From: a virus
IMG/VR virus record: IMGVR_UViG_3300022187_000087
Coordinates: 1 to 37,954 of that record
DNA length: 37,954 nucleotides
Direction: 5' to 3' (one strand)
Part shown: positions 16,012 through 23,877 of the stretch, piece after piece
Position numbering within the stretch: position 1 is the first letter of the stretch
Layout of the letters: each line of letters begins with the position of its first letter
Notes under the pieces: model-generated
The model's input: the letters and a program-made list of their open reading frames with translations, nothing else
The model's database searches: none
Told to the model about the DNA's origin: nothing
Program-made: the position numbers and the translations under genes

Positions 16012-17678
16012 TGGGATTTTTTGATTCAGATGTAGAATATCAGGGAGCTTATGATTTACCTACTGATTATAAATCAGGCTTGGCAGATATATTAGGTGAA
16101 GCTAAAAAATTATATGAAGCAAAAAAAGAAACAGGCTATCAAACTTATGAAGGTCCTAGAATTGCAGGCTTTACTCCTGAAGAACAAGCGGCAATGACAG
16201 GCATTGCAGGTTTGGTAGGTACAGGTAGACAATACTTTGACCCTGCAACTCAGTATGCTAAAGGTTTAGGAGAACAGTTTACTGCAGATACTGCTCAGTC
16301 ATATATGAATCCTTATCAACAGTCAGTAGTAGATGTTGAAAAAAGAAAAGCAAGAGAAGACTTTGAGCAAACTATGCAGGGCATTGGAGCAAAGGCAGTA
16401 GGTGCAGGTGGTTATGGTGGTTCAAGACAGGCAGTAGTAGAGGGTGAAGCTATAGGTGACTTAGGTCAAAGGTTAGGTGATATACAGGCAATAGGTCAGA
16501 AGCAGGCATTTGACCAAGCTCGACAAGCATTTGAAGCTCAGAAGGCAAGAGAAAGACAGGCAGGTAGTGCATTGGCATCTTTAGGTCAACAAGCACCACA
16601 ACAGGCTTTAAAAGAGCTTACAGCCTTATCAGGTGTAGGTGAAGCAGGTAGAGGTATGGAACAGTCTAAAATGGATTTAGCTTATAAGGACTTCTTAGAA
16701 AGACAAGGTTTTGCAGGTGATGCATTAGAGGAATATAAAAGTAGTTTATATAAATACCCATATCAAGCTTATCAAAAACAAACTCAAGGATTTTCAAAAC
16801 CAAGTTCATTTCAAAATCTTATGGGTATTGTAAGTGCAGGTGCAAAGGTTGCTCCTTTTTTAGGATTTAAAGAAGGTGGTCATATTGCCTTTAGGTCTCA
16901 AGGTGGACTGTCAGGTTTAACTGCTAATTATGAAGATGGAACAGGTGCAAGCACTGTAGGTAGTGGAACATCTTATAAGCAGGGTCTTATGGATAGTTTA
17001 AAAAATATGATGAATTTATCTAGTATGAGCAGTGACTTAACTAGATTACAAGAGTTAAGAACTAAAATTGCAGAATCTAAAGCACAAAAAGAAATAGGTA
17101 AGAATACTCTTTTAAATGCAATCGGTGAATTTGCACAAGGAGTTGCTTCAAGTTACGACCCAACTAAACCTCAAACAATGGCAGGTTCATTAGCTGCAGG
17201 AGCAGGTGCAGTTCAAGAAAGACAAGACCCTGATATTATAAAAGCACAAACAGAAGCAGAAGCTTTAGAAAGTGGTATTAAAACTAAACAGGCAATGGCA
17301 GAATTAACTAAAGATTATATAAAAGCTGCTTCAGATTTAGGTACAGATTTTGAAGTTGCAGATTCAAATGATTTAAGAAAAGATGTTGCTTTAAAATTTG
17401 GTTATAAATTAAATGAAAATAAAGAAATTGTTAAGGAAGATGGTACACCATTAACACAACAAGCTTCTGATAAAGTTTTTAATATGTATAAGAAAGCATT
17501 AGATAAGTATTTAGCTTTTGGTGGAGGTGCTAAAGGAAAACAAAAAGCAGTTGAATTTATAGCAGGACAGTCTAGTTTGCTTACAGGATTAGATGGTGAT
17601 AATAAAGGTAGTTCTTTAGATGATAAAGAAACACAAGATTATATAAATAAAGTAGAAAAAGAAATAGATTATAAATAA
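16011..17678 (+). CDS. Internal virion / DNA-ejection protein
   Basis: A 555-residue protein. The N-terminal half (residues about 50-235) is Gln-, Ala- and Gly-rich with long helices: YMNPYQQSVVDVEKRKARED, then IGAKAVGAGGYGGSRQAVVE, RQAFEAQKARERQ and LASLGQQAPQQALKEL, typical of podovirus internal core proteins that leave the capsid with the DNA. A hydrophobic turn (LMGIVSAGAKVAPFLGFKEG) and a Gly-rich stretch follow, then a Lys/Glu-rich helical C-terminus. It overlaps the previous gene by one base and lies two bases before the next. Comparable roles are played by T7 gp14-16 and P22 gp7/16/20; direct homology is not claimed. Confidence 0.65.
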   Translation: MGFFDSDVEYQGAYDLPTDYKSGLADILGEAKKLYEAKKETGYQTYEGPRIAGFTPEEQAAMTGIAGLVGTGRQYFDPATQYAKGLGEQFTADTAQSYMNPYQQSVVDVEKRKAREDFEQTMQGIGAKAVGAGGYGGSRQAVVEGEAIGDLGQRLGDIQAIGQKQAFDQARQAFEAQKARERQAGSALASLGQQAPQQALKELTALSGVGEAGRGMEQSKMDLAYKDFLERQGFAGDALEEYKSSLYKYPYQAYQKQTQGFSKPSSFQNLMGIVSAGAKVAPFLGFKEGGHIAFRSQGGLSGLTANYEDGTGASTVGSGTSYKQGLMDSLKNMMNLSSMSSDLTRLQELRTKIAESKAQKEIGKNTLLNAIGEFAQGVASSYDPTKPQTMAGSLAAGAGAVQERQDPDIIKAQTEAEALESGIKTKQAMAELTKDYIKAASDLGTDFEVADSNDLRKDVALKFGYKLNENKEIVKEDGTPLTQQASDKVFNMYKKALDKYLAFGGGAKGKQKAVEFIAGQSSLLTGLDGDNKGSSLDDKETQDYINKVEKEIDYK

Positions 17679-17680
17679 TA

Positions 17681-20600
17681 ATGTCAACAGAAGAAAAAAA
17701 ATTACAAACATTTTTACCTGACCCCTTTTCTCCACTTGGAAGAACTGTAACTGCAGGTATAGGCGAAGCTTTGTCAGATGCTGCAGAAATGGGTAGTGAT
17801 GCTTTAGAGCTTATCTATGGTAAAAAAAGAGCAGACATTATTGAAGATAAGTTATCTAATGTTGTTAATTTTTTTGATGAAAGTTTAGATAAAACTGAAG
17901 TAGGTAAAGCAACTAAGCAAGCTTTACAAAAAAGTTTTTATCCTACAGACTTATCTCCTATGCAAGAAGTAGGAAAGGAAATAGTTTCTTATGTTACTCC
18001 ATACACAGGTGTAGTAAAAGCATTAAAACCTGTAACTAAAGTAATAAAGAAAGTATCACCTAGATTAGAAAAAGGTGTGAGGTATGGTACTGCAGGTGTT
18101 ATTGCAGATGTAATTGCTAAAGATGAAAATGAACAGCACTTAAAACCTATAATGGAATTAGTTGGTGCAAAAGGTATTAGTGAAGAAGTAGATGACCTTG
18201 TAAATAAATTAGATATAAATCCTGATGATACAGTATCAGAAAGACTACTTAAACAAACTATAGATAGTGCAGGTCTTTCAGTTGCATTAGGTATACCTCT
18301 TGCAGTTATATTTAAAGTTTTAAAATATAGTGGTGGAAAAGCATTAGGTAAAGCTAAAGCAATTAAAAATAAAGTTGACACACCTGTAGCAAATACTTCA
18401 AATAAAATTGCAAGTGATGTAAAGGTTGTAGAACAAAAGCCAGGTAAGTATTTACAGCAGGGTAAAATAAGTTCTGTTTTAGGAAAAATAAATACAGGAC
18501 TAGGTAGAATACTTACATCTAAAGGTGCAATGCCTGATGAATTGTTTAAGGCATACATTAAAAGAAAAACATATTCAGAAGCTAAAGAACTGGCAATAAA
18601 AAATAATTCTAAAAAATTAGAATCAGTTTTAAAAAACGCATCTAAAGGTTTAAATGATGCTGATAAACAAAAACTATTAGATGATACTAATGAGCTTCTT
18701 AAAACTAAACAATTTGTAAAGACAGGTGTAAAAAAATTAGATGGTAAGGTTATTGACCCAGGCACTATTAAAGAAGCTTTAAAATATAGTCAGCTTTCTT
18801 CTAGACTTCCAAATGAAATAGTAGATACTGTAACAAAGTTAAGGCAATCTATTGATAAAGAAAGTAAAAACTTAAAAGACTTAATGGGATTAAGTAAGAA
18901 TAGTAAACTTGGTGCAGTTATAGATGCAAAAACAAGTTTAACAACTACTCCTTCTATTGAACTATATCTAACAAAAACTTATGACTTTTATACTAATCCT
19001 GAGTGGGTAAAAAAATTAAATAAGGGTTTAAAAGAAGCTAAGTCTTTTAGGGAAGGTGTTACAGATAATACCCATAATACAGAGGTTATAGATGTTATTA
19101 ATAATATGAGAACACATCTTATTAAAAATAACAAATCTATTACTGAGAATAATGTTGATGGTATATTAGATAATTTTATAAATGATGTAACTAAAAAGAA
19201 TAAAAATAGTTCTGGTTTATTTGCAAATATAATGGACTTTACATATGATGGTAAACCTATTAAAGTTTTTACTAAAAGAAAAGACATAGATGAACCTGTT
19301 GCAAATTTTTTAGGAGAAGTTAAAGACCCTTATAGAAACTATGTAGAAACAATGCGTAACCTTAATAAGTCTGTTGCAAAGGCACAGTACTTACAAGATA
19401 TAAAAAAGTTTGCAGAAAAGTATGCAGGTAAAGATATTAAATTAGGTGGCTTTATTCCTAGTTGGATGGGAGTTCCTAGTCAAGTATCTAAAATAGTAAG
19501 AGATAGTGAAATAGGAACAAGTACTAAATTAGCAGACTTAGCTAAAAAAGAAATGGGTGCAATAGGAAGTGATGGCTCGTCTATTGGTCTTGGTAAATAT
19601 AGTACAGATGATACTTTATATAAAATGATTGATGAAGGTATAGATGTTTTTGATAAGTATCAATCTGGAAATCTTTTTACTAATATATTTACTAGACCTG
19701 CAGGATATATACAGGCAACTGAAACTGTGTTTGACCAGACTGCACATGCAGTTAATGCTTTAGGAATGTTGCAAACATTAATTGCAAATGGACATATACT
19801 AAGAGGAAGGGAAGCTGCAAAATCAGCTAAAACTTTATATCAAAAATATGCAAATAAAGATAAAGATGCAATGAAGTTTTTTGAAAAAGCAAAACTTGCA
19901 GCAGTAGTAGACACAAGTGTTAATGCAGAAATTGTAAGAAAGAATTTAAATGTTCTTGATGAAGATTTATTAGCAAGAGGTAGTTATAAAGGAAAAGATT
20001 TAAAAGAAGGTGCAGGATTAACATTTAGAAAAGGAAAAGAAGGATTTAGAAAGTTTACAAAAGCAACTGCAGATGCTTATGGTATAGCAGATGACTTTGG
20101 TAAATTAACTGCATTACAGGCAGAAATTGCTTCTTATAGAAAAGCTTTTCCTAATATGTCTGAGGATGAACTTTTTGATTATGCTGCGGAAGTGGTAAGA
20201 AACACAATGCATTCTTATAGCACTGCACTTCCTGTAGTAAGAGCTTTATCAAGATTTCCTTTAGGTACTTATGCAACATTTCCTGCAGAAACTTTAAGAA
20301 CAGGTAAGAATATTGTTATAAAAGGTGGACAAGATTTTTATAATGGTATATCAAATATTATTAAAGCATCAAAAACAGGAGATAAAGAGCTATTTAAAAC
20401 AGGACTTGCATTAGCTCAAATAGGTTCAAGAAGATTAAGTGGAGCAATACTTGCAGGTGTAGGTTTAGACTATATGTTTGGTAATACAGACAAAGATGAT
20501 ATATTTGGAATGGGAGTTTCTAAAGAAGACTCAGAAGGATTAGATAACTTACTTAGTGAATGGCAACAAAATACAACAAAACATTTTAATACTCCTATAT

Positions 20601-21565
20601 ATGAATCAAGAGATGGAAACATATATACAAAGTTTGTAGATGGAGGTGCATTAGATACTTATGCATTTATAAAAGATGCAGCTAAAGCTATGTATGGAGC
20701 AGTTCTTGCAGGTGTAAATCCTGAAGACACTAATATTAAAGATGATTTTGATGTTGAATTTAATAAACTTGTATCTCCTTTTATATCTGAAAAAGCTTTA
20801 ACAAAAAGAATGTTAGAAATATATCAAGGAAGAGATGAGTATGGCAGAGAAATAAACAGACTAGATTCTACTAGTGAACTATTTACAAAAGATTTAAATC
20901 CAGGTTTTGTAAAAAATATAGGAAAATTATGGGAAGATTATAATTCTGAAAAACATAAAGAAAGAAATGAGTTGCCTATAGCAGGTTCTAGCAAAGGTTA
21001 TCCTGTAGTTTTTGAAGATACTGTATTCCATAATGCTACAGGTATTAGAAAACAAACTATGAATATTACTAAAGCTATAGGTCATTTTATATATAACCAA
21101 CAACAAGAAACTAAAAAACCTTATGAAAATTATATTAAAACATTAAAAGAATTTCCAACAAAAGTATATACTAAAGAAGATGAGTTAAACATTTTAAAGG
21201 CATATGCAGATTCACAGTTTGAAAAAAGAAAGTTAACAAAAGAATTTGCAGATAGATTAAATCAAATTAAAGAAATAAACTATTATAAAAAAGTAGGCGA
21301 TAAAGTTTATAAACAAAAGTTTGGAATGAATGTTATAGCAAATGCAAATGCTAAACTAGGTAAAAGAAAGATAGATAAAAATCTTTTATTTTTATTGACT
21401 GATAAAGGGGGTGCAGGATATTTTAAACCTGACAATCCTATAGATAAAAAAGCAAGAGAAATTATAAGAGATAAAAAACTACCACCTGAAATAATGAATA
21501 AATTAATCTACATCAAAAATAAATTTGAAGGAAGTGCTTTAAGGAAGGACATTGACAATGAGTAA
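17681..21565 (+). CDS. Very large internal virion protein
   Basis: A 1294-residue protein, the longest in the window. It is Lys-rich and mainly helical. Near residues 85-120 (SYVTPYTGVVKALKPVTKV) and 195-215 (SAGLSVALGIPLAVIFKVLK) are hydrophobic helices that could interact with membrane. Another follows near 920 (RRLSGAILAGVGLDYMFG). The C-terminal quarter has FVDGGALDTYAFIKDAAKAM and many charged helices. No lytic transglycosylase signature such as that of T7 gp16 is evident to me. Size, context and composition suggest the main ejected core protein of a podovirus-like virion. Codon use matches its neighbours. Confidence 0.65.
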   Translation: MSTEEKKLQTFLPDPFSPLGRTVTAGIGEALSDAAEMGSDALELIYGKKRADIIEDKLSNVVNFFDESLDKTEVGKATKQALQKSFYPTDLSPMQEVGKEIVSYVTPYTGVVKALKPVTKVIKKVSPRLEKGVRYGTAGVIADVIAKDENEQHLKPIMELVGAKGISEEVDDLVNKLDINPDDTVSERLLKQTIDSAGLSVALGIPLAVIFKVLKYSGGKALGKAKAIKNKVDTPVANTSNKIASDVKVVEQKPGKYLQQGKISSVLGKINTGLGRILTSKGAMPDELFKAYIKRKTYSEAKELAIKNNSKKLESVLKNASKGLNDADKQKLLDDTNELLKTKQFVKTGVKKLDGKVIDPGTIKEALKYSQLSSRLPNEIVDTVTKLRQSIDKESKNLKDLMGLSKNSKLGAVIDAKTSLTTTPSIELYLTKTYDFYTNPEWVKKLNKGLKEAKSFREGVTDNTHNTEVIDVINNMRTHLIKNNKSITENNVDGILDNFINDVTKKNKNSSGLFANIMDFTYDGKPIKVFTKRKDIDEPVANFLGEVKDPYRNYVETMRNLNKSVAKAQYLQDIKKFAEKYAGKDIKLGGFIPSWMGVPSQVSKIVRDSEIGTSTKLADLAKKEMGAIGSDGSSIGLGKYSTDDTLYKMIDEGIDVFDKYQSGNLFTNIFTRPAGYIQATETVFDQTAHAVNALGMLQTLIANGHILRGREAAKSAKTLYQKYANKDKDAMKFFEKAKLAAVVDTSVNAEIVRKNLNVLDEDLLARGSYKGKDLKEGAGLTFRKGKEGFRKFTKATADAYGIADDFGKLTALQAEIASYRKAFPNMSEDELFDYAAEVVRNTMHSYSTALPVVRALSRFPLGTYATFPAETLRTGKNIVIKGGQDFYNGISNIIKASKTGDKELFKTGLALAQIGSRRLSGAILAGVGLDYMFGNTDKDDIFGMGVSKEDSEGLDNLLSEWQQNTTKHFNTPIYESRDGNIYTKFVDGGALDTYAFIKDAAKAMYGAVLAGVNPEDTNIKDDFDVEFNKLVSPFISEKALTKRMLEIYQGRDEYGREINRLDSTSELFTKDLNPGFVKNIGKLWEDYNSEKHKERNELPIAGSSKGYPVVFEDTVFHNATGIRKQTMNITKAIGHFIYNQQQETKKPYENYIKTLKEFPTKVYTKEDELNILKAYADSQFEKRKLTKEFADRLNQIKEINYYKKVGDKVYKQKFGMNVIANANAKLGKRKIDKNLLFLLTDKGGAGYFKPDNPIDKKAREIIRDKKLPPEIMNKLIYIKNKFEGSALRKDIDNE

Positions 21566-22571
21566 AGATTTAACAAAACTATCTAGAAAAGAACTAGAAA
21601 GTAAATTAGCTAAGAAGTATGGTGTAGATAAATATCTTAATCAGAGAAGCCAACTACTTGACTTATTAGGTACAAAGGGTGAGACTGATATACAAACAGG
21701 ATTTACAGGTCCTGAGACTGAAGCCTTGTCAATTATATTAGGTGATGCTAAAAAAGCAGAAGGTGGTATTATAAGTTTGGCAGTAGGGTCAGGTGGTGTA
21801 GGCTCTGAAGATGATGACGATTATAGTGGTAGTGGTCCTTCTGCAGATGAAACAGGTTCTGCTAATGAAGGTGATATGGGAGCTTCAGGTGGTGCAGGAA
21901 ATGATGGTAGTGATAATAATGATGAGTCTATTGAAGTTTCAGAAAGAGGAGATGTTTTTGGTGCAGGTCCTACACAATATGGAAAAGATTTTACTCAGCA
22001 ACAAATAGATGCATACTCAGGAGAAGTTGATAGAAACCCTCAATTAAGAGGATTTTTGGGTAAAAGTATTAAAGATAAAATTGCTGAAAAAAATTTTAAT
22101 ATAGAAAGAAATAAAGATGGTATGATTACAGGAGTATACAGTCAGGCAGGATTACCAGGAGCTTTAGGTGTACTATCAGGTTTGCTTGGTGGACCTACAA
22201 CAGGAACTGTTTATACTGGGTATGGTAAGGGTGCAGAAATTACAGGTAGTGATGATAATTCTGACGAGCCTTCAGAAATGATAAAGAAAATAGTTGAGGA
22301 ACAAAAGGAAGAAGACTTACCACTTACTCAAGAAGAGATTGACTACTATACAAGAGGTATGGGTACTGCAACTAAACCTTTAAAAAGTTTAAAGGATGTT
22401 AATGAATATATGTCAAGCTTAATAGGAAAAACTGGAAGTCCTACAGGTGCAAAGCTTTCTAAGGATAAAAAGTTTTTAATATTACCTAATGGAAAGATTA
22501 TCAATCTTAGGACAGGTAAGGTTCAGGAAAGCATGTCAGGTTTAGAATTATTCAGAGGAGGTTTAATCTAA
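21558..22571 (+). CDS. Internal/structural protein with an acidic Gly-Ser-Asp linker
   Basis: A 337-residue protein. ATG 21558 is chosen over the TTG at 21552 and overlaps the preceding stop. Residues 1-60 are helical (LTKLSRKELESKLAKKYGVD). Residues about 75-130 form a low-complexity acidic Gly/Ser/Asp/Asn stretch (SEDDDDYSGSGPSADETGS, then GASGGAGNDGSDNNDE), probably disordered. A short hydrophobic Gly-rich segment (GALGVLSGLLGGPTTGTVY) follows near 205. The end is charged with LSKDKKFLILPNGKIINLRT. Placed between the giant internal protein and the lysozyme, it is probably the last virion gene; function unknown. Confidence 0.6.
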   Translation: MSKDLTKLSRKELESKLAKKYGVDKYLNQRSQLLDLLGTKGETDIQTGFTGPETEALSIILGDAKKAEGGIISLAVGSGGVGSEDDDDYSGSGPSADETGSANEGDMGASGGAGNDGSDNNDESIEVSERGDVFGAGPTQYGKDFTQQQIDAYSGEVDRNPQLRGFLGKSIKDKIAEKNFNIERNKDGMITGVYSQAGLPGALGVLSGLLGGPTTGTVYTGYGKGAEITGSDDNSDEPSEMIKKIVEEQKEEDLPLTQEEIDYYTRGMGTATKPLKSLKDVNEYMSSLIGKTGSPTGAKLSKDKKFLILPNGKIINLRTGKVQESMSGLELFRGGLI

Positions 22572-23056
22572 TGAAATATAACATGACAGAATTACTAGAC
22601 CAATTAGTTGAGCATGAAGGTCTAGAGTTAATACCTTATGAGGACAGTCTTGGGATTGATACTATAGGTATAGGTAGGAACTTAGAGCATAGAGGATTGA
22701 CTGAAGCAGAGTTAGGTTACATAGGTAAAGATATATCAGATATATTTGAATGGGGTATTACTAAAGAACAGGCATACTACTTAGCACAAAATGATATTAA
22801 AATAGTTGAGGAAGAGATTTGTAAAGCACATCCTTGTGTGATAGAATTAGACGAAGTTAGACAAAGAGTATTAATTGATATGGCATTTAATATTGGTGTG
22901 CCAAGACTCAAAAAATTTGTTAAGATGTGGCAAGCCATACATGACAAAAACTTTGAAGAAGCAAAGGCTCAGATGCTAGATTCTCGTTGGGCGAATCAAG
23001 TAGGTAACAGGGCAGTGCGACTCTCTAATGCAATGAAATCAGGGGAGTGGGTATAA
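22571..23056 (+). CDS. T4-type lysozyme endolysin (GH24)
   Basis: A 161-residue muramidase that cleaves the MurNAc-GlcNAc bond of peptidoglycan. The T4 lysozyme catalytic triad is present with exact spacing: Glu16 (EHEG), Asp25 (YEDS) and Thr31 (DTIGIG), matching T4 Glu11, Asp20 and Thr26. The C-terminal half includes QRVLIDMAFNIGVPRLKKFV and SRWANQVGNRAVRLSNAM, the conserved 'fNlG' and 'W..q...Ra.r' parts. No signal peptide or anchor is present, so it is cytoplasmic and needs a holin. It starts at a TAATG overlap and is followed by a membrane protein, forming a lysis pair. Confidence 0.95.
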   Translation: MKYNMTELLDQLVEHEGLELIPYEDSLGIDTIGIGRNLEHRGLTEAELGYIGKDISDIFEWGITKEQAYYLAQNDIKIVEEEICKAHPCVIELDEVRQRVLIDMAFNIGVPRLKKFVKMWQAIHDKNFEEAKAQMLDSRWANQVGNRAVRLSNAMKSGEWV

Positions 23057-23058
23057 TA

Positions 23059-23445
23059 ATGTGGGGTGCAGTTATAAGTGGTGTGACGAGTCTTGCTTCT
23101 TCTTATATGGAAGATAGAAAAGTAAAGTCAGAACATAAAGCAAAAGTAGAACAGGCAAGAGTCAATGCAGAAATTAATAGAATTGAAAAAGCAGCACAGT
23201 CAGACCAAGACTATGACCTTGAAGCTTTACGACAAACAAGATACAGTTGGAAAGATGAATATGTACTTGTCATCATTACCTTACCTTTCATTGGAAGCTT
23301 CATACCTAATATACAAGACCATGTTCTCAAAGGATGGGAATATATAAACAAAGCACCTGAGTGGTATCAATGGAGTTTTATGGGAGCAGTTGCTGCTTCA
23401 CTAGGTATCAGATGGGCTTTCAAGTTCTTCAGTGGTAAGAAGTGA
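23059..23445 (+). CDS. Holin-like membrane protein of the lysis cassette
   Basis: A 128-residue protein. ATG 23059 is preferred over the in-frame GTG 23047; the gene starts two bases after the lysozyme stop. Residues 1-15 are hydrophobic, 20-60 form a charged helix, 69-83 (VLVIITLPFIGSFIP) and 103-124 (YQWSFMGAVAASLGIRWAFK) are membrane segments. The order of a charged helix, SWKDE and two late hydrophobic segments resembles the GTA_holin_3TM-type family (from memory). Placement next to the endolysin supports a holin role. Its last 45 bases overlap, tail to tail, the small terminase gene on the other strand. Confidence 0.65.
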   Translation: MWGAVISGVTSLASSYMEDRKVKSEHKAKVEQARVNAEINRIEKAAQSDQDYDLEALRQTRYSWKDEYVLVIITLPFIGSFIPNIQDHVLKGWEYINKAPEWYQWSFMGAVAASLGIRWAFKFFSGKK

Positions 23446-23877
23446 TTCGTCTTCTTCTTCCTCTTCCATATCTTCAGGAAAAGCTTTTGACATTAATTCA
23501 AGCACCTTGTCTATCCCAAGAATTTCCATACCCTTAACAATTTCTTCCTCTAAGGAATCAGAAGTTATCTCATCTGCATCTATATTATTACCTCTAATTC
23601 TAGAGAGCAACTCTAATGCTTTTAATGCAGAAGTTGTTTGTCCTTGGGTACGTGCAACATTGTATTGATTTTCTATTTCATCAACAACGTCAATGCTTGT
23701 TGTCATGTTAACAGTTAGTTCTTCTATTCTTTCTTGAATAGCAGTATCTTGTAGTAATCTTGAGCCTGTGTTGTGTGCAGAGACTTGACTATATCCTGCA
23801 TCCTTTGCGGCTCTTGTTGCATTCCTATGTAGGATATAGTTCTGACAAAACTTTTCATGCTTTTCTTTAAGCAGCAT
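23401..23877 (-). CDS. terS: Terminase small subunit
   Basis: A 158-residue protein; ATG 23877 is chosen over an in-frame TTG at 23883. Residues about 1-45 carry the Terminase_2-type DNA-binding signature: LKEKHEKFCQNYIL, NATRAAKDAGYS and HNTGSRLLQD. A helical oligomerisation region follows, and the C-terminus is strongly acidic (MEEEEEDESLL), as in many small terminases that contact the large subunit. It recognises the genome for packaging. It overlaps by 11 bases the end of the fusion gene upstream. No large-terminase gene lies beside it; that gene is presumably outside the window. Confidence 0.8.
   Translation of the reverse strand: MLLKEKHEKFCQNYILHRNATRAAKDAGYSQVSAHNTGSRLLQDTAIQERIEELTVNMTTSIDVVDEIENQYNVARTQGQTTSALKALELLSRIRGNNIDADEITSDSLEEEIVKGMEILGIDKVLELMSKAFPEDMEEEEEDESLLTTEELESPSDT

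Noticed and set aside
17989-18765. A 258-codon open frame on the - strand
   Set aside because: It lies wholly inside the 1294-residue gene, has no ribosome site or recognisable product, and its composition is what the AT-rich codons of the real gene give on the other strand.
21811-22008. A second + strand frame of 65 codons inside the 337-residue gene
   Set aside because: It is an out-of-frame reading of the acidic low-complexity linker, with a Met/Val-rich nonsense composition and no ribosome site.
23428-23452. Inverted AAGAAG/CTTCTT with an eight-base loop as a bidirectional terminator
   Set aside because: The stem is only six weak base pairs, with no clear U-tract for either strand; it arises within the coding overlap, including the poly-Glu codons of terS.
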